Shown here in pieces: positions 23,945-32,244 of a stretch of 42,548 nt of DNA (within the stretch, counting starts at the first letter, position 1; every line of letters begins with the position of its first letter). The position numbers and the translations under genes were made by a program. This stretch comes from Chloroflexi bacterium 13_1_40CM_65_17 (GTDB lineage: Bacteria > Chloroflexota > Dormibacteria > Dormibacterales > Dormibacteraceae), in assembly GCA_001917815.1 (NCBI GenBank), contig MNES01000047.1, forward strand, positions 1 to 42,548. The letters are read 5' to 3'. The notes under the pieces were generated by a model. The model was not told the DNA's origin and did not search any database. It saw nothing but the letters and a program-made list of their open reading frames with translations.

Positions 23945-24332
23945 CTGGCAGCTCGACCCCTACGTTCGTCGCTTTCACAACTGCCACCGCAGGCATCCCC
24001 GGCTTGAGGTCGAGCTCGTCCACGGCTTCGCGCGTAAGCAGTGAGACCAGTCGATGAGGCCCAGCCTGGATCTCGACCTGGGCCGCGACGCGGTCCTTGA
24101 TCACTCGGGTCACGATCCCCGGGAAACGGTTGCGGGCGGACTGCGCGACGAACACCTCCGCCGGCTTCTTGCGCGCCGGTTTGGCCAGGCGAGCCAGTGA
24201 GGCGCCATCGACGAGCCTCTGGCCGCCCGAGCTGCGCGCGGCCCGCAACCGGCCGTCGTCGACCATGCGGCGCACCGTGTCGGTGCTGACACCCAGCATC
24301 TTGGCCGCCTGCCCCAACCTGTAGCTAGGCAT
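23937..24332 (-). CDS. HTH plus Mop-domain molybdate-responsive regulator
   Basis: The 131-residue protein has an excisionase/MerR-like helix-turn-helix at 1-50 (YRLGQAAKMLGVSTDTVRRMVDDGRLRAARSSGGQR). A single molybdenum-pterin-binding (Mop/TOBE) domain follows at about 65-130 (SARNRFPGIVTRVIKDRVAAQVEIQAG, LGLKPG-like LDLKPGMPAVAVVKATNVGV). It heads the modABC operon and overlaps modA. The plausible role is to sense molybdate or molybdopterin and control the operon. E. coli ModE has a different HTH and two Mop domains, so this is another architecture. A possible -10 (TAGGCT) lies 10 bases before the ATG. Confidence 0.85.
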   Translation of the reverse strand: MPSYRLGQAAKMLGVSTDTVRRMVDDGRLRAARSSGGQRLVDGASLARLAKPARKKPAEVFVAQSARNRFPGIVTRVIKDRVAAQVEIQAGPHRLVSLLTREAVDELDLKPGMPAVAVVKATNVGVELPGD

Positions 24333-24359
24333 TGGTCCGAAAAGCCTAGCAGACGCCAG

Positions 24360-24803
24360 TTATCTAGCGGGGAAAACCAGCTCCGCCTTCGCGGCGCGGT
24401 AGAACCAGTACGTGATCAGAACAATGGCCCCGTCGACGACGAAGTTGGCCAGGAACGCGTAGGGAAAGCCGCCGAAGACGAACAGCGCCAGCGAGGTGAG
24501 CGAGCTCGACGCCTTCGCGAGCATAAGGAATTGCACGGGTTGGGCCTGGATCCGCTCGCCGCGCTGTGCGACCCATGACAGAGCCGCCACCACGATCATG
24601 TAGGGCACCGCCAGCGTCAGCCAGAAATCCTGTCCCGCATTCAGGGCTACGACCTCGTGCATGCCCAGCGACTTCGCGGTCGAGTTGAGGATCCGGACGG
24701 TCAGGTACGGGAAGACGAAGAAGTCGATCGCGCCGAGTGCGAAGACCACCGTCCATACCCGGAGCAACAGGCGCAGGCGTCTAGTTGCGATGACGAGGGC
24801 CAT
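24360..24803 (-). CDS. small four-pass membrane protein of unknown function
   Basis: The 147-residue protein has membrane segments at about 12-32, 58-80, 88-110 and 115-138 and a positively charged N-terminus (RRLRLLLR). I do not recognise the family. It ends 27 bases before the HTH-Mop regulator on the same strand, so it may be the first gene of the mod transcript. Its start codon is only 11 bases from that of the divergent GMC oxidoreductase. Confidence 0.6.
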   Translation of the reverse strand: MALVIATRRLRLLLRVWTVVFALGAIDFFVFPYLTVRILNSTAKSLGMHEVVALNAGQDFWLTLAVPYMIVVAALSWVAQRGERIQAQPVQFLMLAKASSSLTSLALFVFGGFPYAFLANFVVDGAIVLITYWFYRAAKAELVFPAR

Positions 24804-24814
24804 AATCGCACGGC

Positions 24815-26725
24815 ATGTCCTTGACGGCCGCCCGAAGAGCGACGCTGGCGGCGCTCGCGGATTCGCTCCTTCCGCACGGCGGAGCGCTCGAGCCTGGCGC
24901 CGCCGACGTCGACGTCGCGGGCCAACTCGACTCGTACCTGGATCGGTGCGCTCCGGGAACGCGCCGCACTGTCAACCTCATGCTGACGGCCTTCAACCTC
25001 TCGTCGATCGCGAGCCGGCACGCGCGGCCGTTCCGCTTGCTGGGAGCACCCGCGCGCGAGGCCTATGTGCTGGGATGCGAGAAGTCGAAGATTCGCCAGC
25101 GCCGCGAAACGCTCATCGCGCTCAAGGCGCTGATCTTGATGTTCTACTGCTCCGACGACCGCATCAAGCCGCTGATCGGATATGACGGTCAGCCCTACAA
25201 GAAGGTCGAGCATGACCCCGGCGTCGTCGAGCTCAAAGTCGAACAACCGGACCAGGGTTTCTTTGAGACCGCGGACGTTGTCGTCGTCGGCAGCGGCGCA
25301 GGCGGCGCGGTGGCCGCCAAGGAGCTGGCTGAGGCCGGCCTCAAGGTCATCGTCCTCGAGGAGGGTGAGCATTTCGACCGTCGCGACTTCACCGGCCCTC
25401 CACCGGAGCGCCTCCGACGTTTCTATCGGGGCAACGGCCTCACGTTCACCATCGGCGTGCCGACCATCTCGCTGCCGATTGGGCGTGGAGTCGGCGGGTC
25501 GACGCTGATCAACTCCGGAACGTGCTTTCGACCGCCCGATTTCGTGATGGAAGCATGGGGCATGGACACGGCAGAGTTCGAGCCGCTGTTCGCCGACGTA
25601 GAAGCGACGCTGAACGTCGAACCGGTCGCCGGCGACATCATGGGCGCGAACGGCGAAGTCATGGACAGGGGTCGTCGCGAGCTTGGCTACAGCGGCGGTC
25701 CGATCCGCCGAAACGCGCGCGGGTGCCATGGCTCCGGCGTATGCGCGTTCGGCTGCCCGCTGGACGCCAAGCTCGGCATGCACGTCACGTACCTGCCGCT
25801 CGCGGCCCGCGCCGGCGCCCGAATTGTGAGCGGCTGCCGAGTGGACGGGCTCGTGATCGAGAATGGGCGCGCCGCCGGCGTCACGGGCTCGATCGTCGAC
25901 CCGGAATCCGGCGCCGTCCATAGGGACGCACGCTTCGAGGTCCGCGCGCCGCGAGTCGTGCTCGCCGCCGGGGCGGTCTACACACCCGCACTGCTGCAGC
26001 GTCAGCGCCTCGCCAACTCCAGCCATCAGGTCGGCCGCAACCTCCGTATCCATCCTGGCTGCGGCGTGCTCGGCATCTTCGATGAGGACCTTTACGCATG
26101 GAAGGGTGTGATGCAGAGCTACTACGTGGATGAGAAGCTGCAGGACGGCATCCTCGTCGAAGCAACATATCCGCCGCCTGGGGTTGGCTACAGCGCGGGC
26201 GGCGTTGGCGGAAAGGGGAGCGACCTCAAGGACGTCCTCGCTCGCTACCGACAGACCGCCGCGGCTGGATTGATCATCTCCGACACCGGGACGGGGCGCA
26301 TCCGCGCCACGCCGGGTGGTGGTCTGCTGATCACTTACAACCTGCATCCGGACGATCTCCGCAAGATGCTCGAAGGGATCAGGCTCACAGCCGAGATCTA
26401 TCTCGCCGCAGGCGCCATAGAGGTGCATACGCAGCTGCCGGGAATGCCGGCGGTGCGAAAACGCGAGGAGCTGGACTGGATCACAGAAGGGAGGTGGACC
26501 GCCGCCGACCTCAAACTGTCTGCTTACCACCCGATGGGCACATGCCGCCTCGGTAAGGGTCCGGAGTCGTCGGTCGTCGACCAATATGGGCGCGCACACG
26601 ATCTACCCGGGCTGGTGATCGCCGACGCGAGCATGCTGCCTGGCTCGACCTACGTCAACCCGCAGATCACGATCATGGCCCTCGCCGCTCGCAACGCCCG
26701 CCGTCTCGCGGCGGAGATGAGCTAG
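24815..26725 (+). CDS. GMC-family FAD-dependent oxidoreductase with N-terminal extension
   Basis: The 636-residue protein has an N-terminal helical part (1-130) like the small subunit 3 of gluconate 2-dehydrogenase fused to a GMC oxidoreductase. FAD binding is VVVGSGAGGAV (157-166) and GRGVGGSTLINSG. A cysteine cluster GCHGSGVCAFGC (Cys304, Cys310, Cys314) is common in this long-chain-alcohol-oxidase-like subgroup. The catalytic pair is His572 (AYHPMGTCRLG) and Asn615 (TYVNPQITIMALAARN). Substrate may be a long-chain alcohol or sterol (inference). Start: CATAAT 8 bases before the ATG and no Shine-Dalgarno, suggesting a leaderless mRNA. No Tat signal is seen. Confidence 0.9.
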   Translation: MSLTAARRATLAALADSLLPHGGALEPGAADVDVAGQLDSYLDRCAPGTRRTVNLMLTAFNLSSIASRHARPFRLLGAPAREAYVLGCEKSKIRQRRETLIALKALILMFYCSDDRIKPLIGYDGQPYKKVEHDPGVVELKVEQPDQGFFETADVVVVGSGAGGAVAAKELAEAGLKVIVLEEGEHFDRRDFTGPPPERLRRFYRGNGLTFTIGVPTISLPIGRGVGGSTLINSGTCFRPPDFVMEAWGMDTAEFEPLFADVEATLNVEPVAGDIMGANGEVMDRGRRELGYSGGPIRRNARGCHGSGVCAFGCPLDAKLGMHVTYLPLAARAGARIVSGCRVDGLVIENGRAAGVTGSIVDPESGAVHRDARFEVRAPRVVLAAGAVYTPALLQRQRLANSSHQVGRNLRIHPGCGVLGIFDEDLYAWKGVMQSYYVDEKLQDGILVEATYPPPGVGYSAGGVGGKGSDLKDVLARYRQTAAAGLIISDTGTGRIRATPGGGLLITYNLHPDDLRKMLEGIRLTAEIYLAAGAIEVHTQLPGMPAVRKREELDWITEGRWTAADLKLSAYHPMGTCRLGKGPESSVVDQYGRAHDLPGLVIADASMLPGSTYVNPQITIMALAARNARRLAAEMS

Positions 26726-26727
26726 AG

Positions 26728-27702
26728 CTAGACCAGCAACGGAACGCCGGTGAGCGGCGTCTCCGATGCATATTCGAACGCAGCCGAGGCGGGTCGAACT
26801 ATATGGGCCAGGGTTTCAGGGCCGCGCGTCATGTGCAGCTCGAGATCCGCCACCTCCGTGTGGTAGCAAAACCGACTTCCGCCACGCGGGTCTGCATAGG
26901 TGACTCCGATCAGGTCTTCTGGGCGCGGCTTGATCGCGACGACGAGCGTGCGGACCCCGAGCCTAGCCGTCGCCATCCACGCATGAGCCAGGATCGAGCC
27001 GCGATTGCGAAGGACTTGAACCGGACCATTGAAAAGGAACTGGTGTCCGTTCGCCTTTGCGCCGACGGCGGTGCCGACCAGGACGGTGCCAAGCCTCGAG
27101 CGCACGCGCGAGGTCGCTCCATCCATCCAGAAATCCGAACCCGACGCGAAACCCCAATTCCACGCGAGAGCGTGACTCGACGCCCACGTGTGCTGCTGCC
27201 CGCCCGTGGCGCCGTCCAGCCGATGCGCCCGCCCGTTGACCTCGACCGTGCCCGTAACTGCAAGCGCCGGCTGAGCGCCGATGTTCGCGACGGACGACAG
27301 CGCCTGCCAGCGCGGACGCAGGAATGGGAACGGGGGCTCACTCGAGCGCCAGCTCAGGTCCCAGCGCGCGTTGCCGCTCTCGGTGTGGACCTGGCCCGAG
27401 CACCCCTCGCGTTCAAAGCGGGCGCCATCGACGCGCAGCTGGAAAGGCTGGGCGGACATCTGCAGCGCGCGGAGTGGAAAGGTGACCTTGCCTCCCCAGT
27501 TTGCTTCGGGATGGTCTCGGTCGAATGCGAATGCCCAGAGCGCCGAGTGGGCTTCGGCGGAGACGCCCGGCGCCGGATTGAACGTCGAGTAGCGAATCCA
27601 GAACCCGCGACGCGAGGCGGCGTCGGAGACTGTCACGTACCACGCCTCATAGGTGCCCGAACGATCCTGGCAGCGAGGGGCGTTGGCGGTCTCAGTATTC
27701 AT
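26728..27702 (-). CDS. possible AttH/CrtC-like (lipocalin-type) protein
   Basis: The 324-residue soluble protein is rich in beta-strands and aromatic residues: FWIRYSTFNPAP, ALWAFAFDRDHPEANWGGKVTFP, then GGQQHTWASSHALAWNWGFASGSDFWMDGATSRV. This tryptophan/histidine-rich centre resembles the double-lipocalin fold of CrtC hydratase and AttH-like proteins; the match is by eye. No signal peptide is seen. It is convergent with the GMC gene, with two bases between stop codons and no terminator. Working on a related hydrophobic substrate would fit, but is inferred. Confidence 0.55.
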   Translation of the reverse strand: MNTETANAPRCQDRSGTYEAWYVTVSDAASRRGFWIRYSTFNPAPGVSAEAHSALWAFAFDRDHPEANWGGKVTFPLRALQMSAQPFQLRVDGARFEREGCSGQVHTESGNARWDLSWRSSEPPFPFLRPRWQALSSVANIGAQPALAVTGTVEVNGRAHRLDGATGGQQHTWASSHALAWNWGFASGSDFWMDGATSRVRSRLGTVLVGTAVGAKANGHQFLFNGPVQVLRNRGSILAHAWMATARLGVRTLVVAIKPRPEDLIGVTYADPRGGSRFCYHTEVADLELHMTRGPETLAHIVRPASAAFEYASETPLTGVPLLV

Positions 27703-27772
27703 TCTCGGGTGCTTACGAATTCTTCACATTTGGGTGATGCCGGGCCGATCGGACGCGGCTTGAATTTGGGCC

Positions 27773-29245
27773 ATGGCACTGGCTCCCCTCCCCGAACCGA
27801 TCACCGAAGTCGCGCCGCCCTCCCGAAAAGGCATCACGCGACGTCAGGCGTTAGCGGCGGCCGTCGCCACCGGAGTCGGCGTCGGCGCTGTCCGGCTGCT
27901 CGGCGGCGCGATGCAGAACATCACCCGATCGAAAACGTCGTCGGGCATCGATTGGGTGTCGCCACTGAGCCGCGAAGCAGCCCAGATCATGCAGCTGCTT
28001 CGGCGCACGAGCTTCGGGTACACGCCGGCGCAACTGGAGGCGGCGCTGTCGGATGGATATGGCAAGACGGTCGACCGCCTGCTCGAGACCAAGCCGGTCG
28101 AACCGCCGGTGCTGGCGGCCGCGAGCACGCCCGGAGGCAGGTTCGGCGTCGCGGAGCTCCAACAGTGGTGGATCGACCACATGCTCACGACGACCACCCC
28201 ATTCGCCGAGCGCATGACCCTTTTCTGGCACGGGCACTTCACCAGCGACTACCGCAAAACCGGCAACAACACTTTCATGTACTGGCAGAACCTCACATGG
28301 CGCCGCATGGCGCTCACGAACCTGAGGCCGATGCTCTTGGAGGTCACGACCGACCCGGCCATGCTCCGGTACCTCGACCTGGCGACCTCGACCGGTCAGA
28401 GCCCAAACGAGAACTACTCGCGCGAGCTGATGGAGCTGTTCACGATGGGCGCCGGCAACTACACCGAAGAGGACGTGCGCCAGAGCGCCAGGGCCCTCGC
28501 AGGCTGGCAGGAACCGCCGGCTGACATGATCGCGACGGTTACGGTGGACAAGGTCAAGATGGTCACGCAGAAGCTTCCGGTCTACAGCAACCAGAGGCCC
28601 GGTGTCTTCAACCAACGCCGCGCATATAAAGGAACGGTCACCTACCTCGGCCGCACCGGGACGCTCGATACCCAGGGCGTCATCGACCGGATCCTCGCGC
28701 AGAACGCGACCGCGACGCTGATCGCCACCAAGGTCGCCCAGCATTTCGTCACCAGCCAGCCTTTGCCGGCCTACGTAGCGCGCCTCGGAGATGCTTTCCG
28801 CAAGAGCCAGTACGACATCAAGACACTCATGCGTGCGGTCTTCACGAGCCCCGAGTTCACGGCCGACGCGAGCTACAGGTCGCTGTTGAAATCGCCGATC
28901 GAGTTCATGGTGCATGGAGCGCGCGCGCTGGGCGCGACGAACCTGACGAAGGTCGTCGCCGCGTCGGGGTCCGGAATGGGACAGAGCCTGTTCGATCCGC
29001 CCGACGTCAACGGCTGGCCCAGCAACGCGGCCTGGATCTCCTCCAACACAGTCGTCGAGCGCGTCAACTTCGTCACGCGCGCGCTGGCTCAGGTGAAGGG
29101 TTCGCTGCCGTCCGCCACCGACGCGTCGCGCTCTCACCTCGACGGCGTGCTGAGCCCGCAGACCGCAAAGCTCCTGAACCAGGCGCCCGATGAAAGGACC
29201 CGATGGTTCGTCACCCTCGCCTCGCCGGAATTCCAGCTCAAGTAG
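27773..29245 (+). CDS. DUF1800 domain protein, Tat-exported
   Basis: The 490-residue protein opens with a twin-arginine signal (RKGITRRQALAAAVATGVGVGAVRLL). The DUF1800 body shows LLRRTSFGYTPAQLE, WWIDHMLTTTTPFAERMTLFWHGHFTS, LRYLDLATSTGQSPNENYSRELMELFTMGAGNYTEEDVRQSARALAGW and FDPPDVNGWP, all family marks. DUF1800 proteins are almost always next to DUF1501 proteins and are exported; their activity is not established. TTGAAT stands 7 bases before the ATG. It is followed after 11 bases by DUF1501. Confidence 0.92.
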   Translation: MALAPLPEPITEVAPPSRKGITRRQALAAAVATGVGVGAVRLLGGAMQNITRSKTSSGIDWVSPLSREAAQIMQLLRRTSFGYTPAQLEAALSDGYGKTVDRLLETKPVEPPVLAAASTPGGRFGVAELQQWWIDHMLTTTTPFAERMTLFWHGHFTSDYRKTGNNTFMYWQNLTWRRMALTNLRPMLLEVTTDPAMLRYLDLATSTGQSPNENYSRELMELFTMGAGNYTEEDVRQSARALAGWQEPPADMIATVTVDKVKMVTQKLPVYSNQRPGVFNQRRAYKGTVTYLGRTGTLDTQGVIDRILAQNATATLIATKVAQHFVTSQPLPAYVARLGDAFRKSQYDIKTLMRAVFTSPEFTADASYRSLLKSPIEFMVHGARALGATNLTKVVAASGSGMGQSLFDPPDVNGWPSNAAWISSNTVVERVNFVTRALAQVKGSLPSATDASRSHLDGVLSPQTAKLLNQAPDERTRWFVTLASPEFQLK

Positions 29246-29256
29246 GTGCACGAGAG

Positions 29257-30552
29257 ATGACCAAGGAAATCGGAATCAACCAGCTCAAGCGTCGCGACTT
29301 CCTGAAGGCCGGCCTCGTGTTCGGCGCGGGAGCGGCGGGACTCGCCGCCGGATACGCGGCGGTTCCAGATGCATTTGCGCGCGCGGTCTACGCGGCCAAG
29401 AAAAACGGCGCCGCCAACGACAACGTGCTGGTGATGATCCAGCTCGCGGGCGGCAACGACGGCTTGCGGACGCTGGTTCCACTCGGCGACCCGAAGCTTC
29501 ACGATCTGCGTCCCAAGCTGGCAGGCCCGATGGTTTCGCAGGCGCTGCCTCTCAACGCCGACTTCGGGCTCAATCACCACCTGGGCGGGATCAAAGGCCT
29601 GTGGGACAAGGGCAAGGTCGCAATCGTCCAGGGAGTCGGCTACCCCAACCCTACGTTCTCGCACTTCGAATCGATCCGGATCTGGGAGACGGGCGACCCG
29701 ACGCGCCGGCAGGTCGACGGCTGGCTTGGGCGGACGCTCGCGAAGGCCTATGACTCGAACGGGCACCCGCTCACGGGCTGCGCCTGCGGCGCCACCGATG
29801 TTCCAGGCGCGCTGCGCGACCTGCAGGCGACCATGACCGTGATCCAGAACCAGAAGACGTTTGGTTTCACGGGCGGGTCGGAGGTCGAGGCGGCTGTCGG
29901 CGCTCTCTACAAAGGCACGCCGGGCATCTACGGCGCACTCTTCGACACCGCAATCGCCACCGCGAACGACACCATCGCGACCTTGCGCACTTCATCGACC
30001 AGCTACCAGCCGATGGCTGACTACACCGACAAGGTCAAGCTCGTCTACTCGTCCAAGAACCAGCTGGCGGCGGCTCTGCAGCTGGCCGCGGAGCTCATCG
30101 TCACCGGCACCGGGGTCAAGCTCCTGCACGTGACGCTCGGCGGCTTCGACACGCACTACACAGAGCTCAACAGGCACGACGACCTCATGGGTTATCTCGA
30201 TTCGGCGGTGAGCGCGTTCTACCAGGACCTGGCGTCTCATGGAAAAGCGGACAAGGTTCTGATCGCGACCTGGTCGGAGTTCGGGCGCCGTCCCAAAGAG
30301 AACGCAAGCGGAGGCACCGACCACGGCGCCGCGGCGCCACTGCTGCTGATCGGCGACCCCGTGAAGAGCGGGCTCTTCGGCGCCGAGCCGAGCCTCACCA
30401 ACCTGGACTCGACCGGCAACCTGCAGTACGCCGTCGACTTCCGTTCGGTGTACCAGGAGATCCTCGGTGGTCACCTGGGCGCCGACGCGAACGAGATTCT
30501 TGGCGGTTCGTACGATCGGGTTCAGTTCTTGAAGGCGCCGGTGGCGGTGTAG
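29257..30552 (+). CDS. DUF1501 domain protein, Tat-exported
   Basis: The frame is open from 29203, but the ATG at 29257 gives a clean N-terminus with a Tat signal (LKRRDFLKAGLVFGAGAAGLAAGYA); 431 aa. Family marks are VLVMIQLAGGNDGLRTLVPLGD, LNHHLGGIKGLWDKGKVAIVQGVGYPNPTFSHFESIRIWETGD, VTLGGFDTHYTEL, and TWSEFGRRPKENASGGTDHGAAAPLLLIG. The D/H-rich motifs recall the alkaline-phosphatase/sulfatase superfamily. Partner of the upstream DUF1800. Confidence 0.92.
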   Translation: MTKEIGINQLKRRDFLKAGLVFGAGAAGLAAGYAAVPDAFARAVYAAKKNGAANDNVLVMIQLAGGNDGLRTLVPLGDPKLHDLRPKLAGPMVSQALPLNADFGLNHHLGGIKGLWDKGKVAIVQGVGYPNPTFSHFESIRIWETGDPTRRQVDGWLGRTLAKAYDSNGHPLTGCACGATDVPGALRDLQATMTVIQNQKTFGFTGGSEVEAAVGALYKGTPGIYGALFDTAIATANDTIATLRTSSTSYQPMADYTDKVKLVYSSKNQLAAALQLAAELIVTGTGVKLLHVTLGGFDTHYTELNRHDDLMGYLDSAVSAFYQDLASHGKADKVLIATWSEFGRRPKENASGGTDHGAAAPLLLIGDPVKSGLFGAEPSLTNLDSTGNLQYAVDFRSVYQEILGGHLGADANEILGGSYDRVQFLKAPVAV

Positions 30553-30564
30553 CGGCTGGTCGGA

Positions 30565-30783
30565 ATGCGTTCGTTCCTGTTGAAGCTGGCGGCGACCGTC
30601 CTCACGCTGGGCGCCACCGCCGCGTCCGCGGCGTACGTGACTTCGCACGTGAAGAATCCGTTCGCGCCTCTGCAGCCCACGGTGCTCGCGTCGCAGCAAC
30701 AAGGCACGGTGGGCGGGCTCACGTTCACGCCTGGCGTCAGGCAGGGCGACGTCCAGCCGGTGACATCGACCTATGCGTCGTAG
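30565..30783 (+). CDS. small secreted or membrane-tethered protein of unknown function
   Basis: A 72-residue protein 12 bases after DUF1501. Residues 1-23 form a signal peptide or anchor (MRSFLLKLAATVLTLGATAASAA, possible cleavage after ASA). The rest (NPFAPLQPTVLASQQQGTVGGLTFTPGVRQGDVQPVTSTYAS) is short and polar. The family is unknown. Position in the DUF1800-DUF1501 operon suggests an envelope partner. A 13-base perfect hairpin follows two bases after its stop. Confidence 0.55.
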   Translation: MRSFLLKLAATVLTLGATAASAAYVTSHVKNPFAPLQPTVLASQQQGTVGGLTFTPGVRQGDVQPVTSTYAS

Positions 30784-30785
30784 AT

Positions 30786-30815
30786 ATGAGAGGGAACCTG
30801 CCGGTTCCCTCTCAT
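30786..30815 (+). terminator. 13-bp perfect hairpin, third copy of the GGTTCC element
   Basis: Arms ATGAGAGGGAACC and GGTTCCCTCTCAT around TGCC, directly behind the stop at 30783. The core matches, in gene orientation, the hairpins behind both FecR genes. There is no T-run. Two more stems follow: GTCGGC-GAA-GCCGAC and CCCGGCC-TTC-GGCCGGG (30822-30853). Confidence 0.55.
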
Positions 30816-30888
30816 CGCGGCGTCGGCGAAGCCGACCCGGCCTTCGGCCGGGCAAGCGCCGCTGCTCACCCTCCCCGGGAGTAGTCTC

Positions 30889-31704
30889 GTGAGGGCCGGC
30901 GTCGCGGCTCACCACTTCGAGGCGCTCGGCACGATCTGCAGCTTGTTCGGAATCGGCGTGTCTCGCGCGGAGCTGGCCCAGGGAGAGTTCTGGATACGTG
31001 TGCTCGGGGCGCGTGTCACGCGGTTTTCGAAATGCAGCGAGCTGGCCGTTCTCAATCGTTCGGCCGGCGCATGGGTGGACGTGAGCCCGGAGATGGAGGA
31101 GCTGCTGCGTGAAGCGCTGCGCGCCTACGAGCTCAGCGCGGGACTCGTCAACGCCGCGGTGCTGCCTTCGATGCTCGCGATCGGCTACACGCGCCCGCTC
31201 GCGGAAGGCGTGTCGACTGCCACGATCGAGGACGCGCGCCCGGCCCCGCCACTCACGGAAGTTCTCGCCGTGCGGTCGCGGCGAGCCCGACTGGAGCGGG
31301 AATGCGGCCTTGACTTGGGTGGTATCGCGAAGGGCTGGATGGCCGACAGGCTGTCGGTTCAGCTCGGAACCAACGTGCTTGCAAACATCGGCGGTGACCT
31401 GCGCGCCATGGGACCAGGTCCGAAGGGCGACGGGTGGCCGGTCGGATTCGGCGGAGTCACCGTAATGCTGTGCGACCAGGGCGCTGCCACAAGCAGCATG
31501 CGAAGGCGCCGTTGGGGCGAGCTGCACCACTTGATCGATCCCCGCACCGGATTGCCATCGACGAGTGAGTTGCAAGAGGTATCGGTGGTGGCGGTCACTG
31601 GTTGTGATGCGGAGATCGTCGCCAAGACGGCGCTGCTGCTCGGACCCGAACTCGCGACCGCCTACTGCGCTGCTCACGCGCAGGCCAGCTGGCTGAGCCG
31701 ATGA
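30889..31704 (+). CDS. ApbE-family FAD:protein FMN transferase
   Basis: The 271-residue protein matches ApbE, which attaches FMN to Thr/Ser of target proteins. Motifs: LNRSAGAWVDVSPEMEELL, the FAD-binding DLGGIAKGWMADRL (142-154), GGDLRAMG, and the C-terminal HHLIDPRTGLP (213-223). It is shorter than the exported lipoprotein form and has no signal peptide. The start GTG 30889 has no clear ribosome site. It overlaps the next gene by 4 bases. No FMN-binding-domain target is visible in the window. Confidence 0.88.
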   Translation: MRAGVAAHHFEALGTICSLFGIGVSRAELAQGEFWIRVLGARVTRFSKCSELAVLNRSAGAWVDVSPEMEELLREALRAYELSAGLVNAAVLPSMLAIGYTRPLAEGVSTATIEDARPAPPLTEVLAVRSRRARLERECGLDLGGIAKGWMADRLSVQLGTNVLANIGGDLRAMGPGPKGDGWPVGFGGVTVMLCDQGAATSSMRRRRWGELHHLIDPRTGLPSTSELQEVSVVAVTGCDAEIVAKTALLLGPELATAYCAAHAQASWLSR

Positions 31705-32237
31705 CGGTCGACCAGTTCTTCTGGATGCTGGCCCGCGTCGCCGGCCTCGGCTCTTACGCGGCCCTGGCGATCGCTCTCGTCACTGGCATCGCGCTGCGCA
31801 CCGCCGTGCTCGACTGGCTCGGCCGCAACCGTCCTCTGCGTTCGCTACACGAATACACCACTGTGCTGTGGGTCCCGCTCGCGGTGGTCCACCTCGGCGC
31901 CCTGCTGCTCGATAAGACTTCGCGCATCGCCCTCATCGACCTCGTGCTTCCTTTTCACTCGAGCTACGGGACCATCGGCATCGGCCTCGGCACGCTGGCG
32001 GTGGACCTGTTGCTTGTTGTCACTGCAACGGCTTATCTCAAGAAGCGAATGCCGGTCGAGCTGTGGAAATGGGTGCATCGAATCGCGTACGCCGCTTTTG
32101 CGCTCACCTTTCTGCACGCCATCCTGAGCGGCACCGACTTCAGCGATCCCATCGTTTCGGCGATCACATGGTCGGCCGCCACCATGCTGTTCGTGCTCGC
32201 CCTGGCGCGAGCGTTCTTGGGCCGGCTGCCCGCCTGA
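31701..32237 (+). CDS. ferric-reductase-like transmembrane haem protein
   Basis: The 178-residue protein has about five membrane segments and two His pairs suited to two b-type haems: His50 (SLHEY) and His64 (VVHLG), His126 (WVHRI) and His139 (FLHAIL). This is the ferric-reductase-like (MsrQ/YedZ-type) domain. Such proteins pass electrons from the quinone or cytoplasmic side to an exported or flavinylated partner. The ATGA overlap with apbE shows they are made together. Confidence 0.86.
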   Translation: MTVDQFFWMLARVAGLGSYAALAIALVTGIALRTAVLDWLGRNRPLRSLHEYTTVLWVPLAVVHLGALLLDKTSRIALIDLVLPFHSSYGTIGIGLGTLAVDLLLVVTATAYLKKRMPVELWKWVHRIAYAAFALTFLHAILSGTDFSDPIVSAITWSAATMLFVLALARAFLGRLPA

Positions 32238-32244
32238 GCGCAGG

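Noticed and set aside
24701-26599. 632-aa open frame on the - strand across the GMC gene, and similar ones at 29992-31677, 27851-29251 and 26803-28524
   Set aside because: All overlap genes with clear catalytic motifs, and their translations have low-complexity Arg/His/Ala-rich composition.
30565-30783. ApbE flavinylation site in the small secreted protein (LGATAAS)
   Set aside because: Only Gly-Ala-Thr matches the known acceptor motif, it lies inside the signal peptide, and no FMN-binding fold follows.
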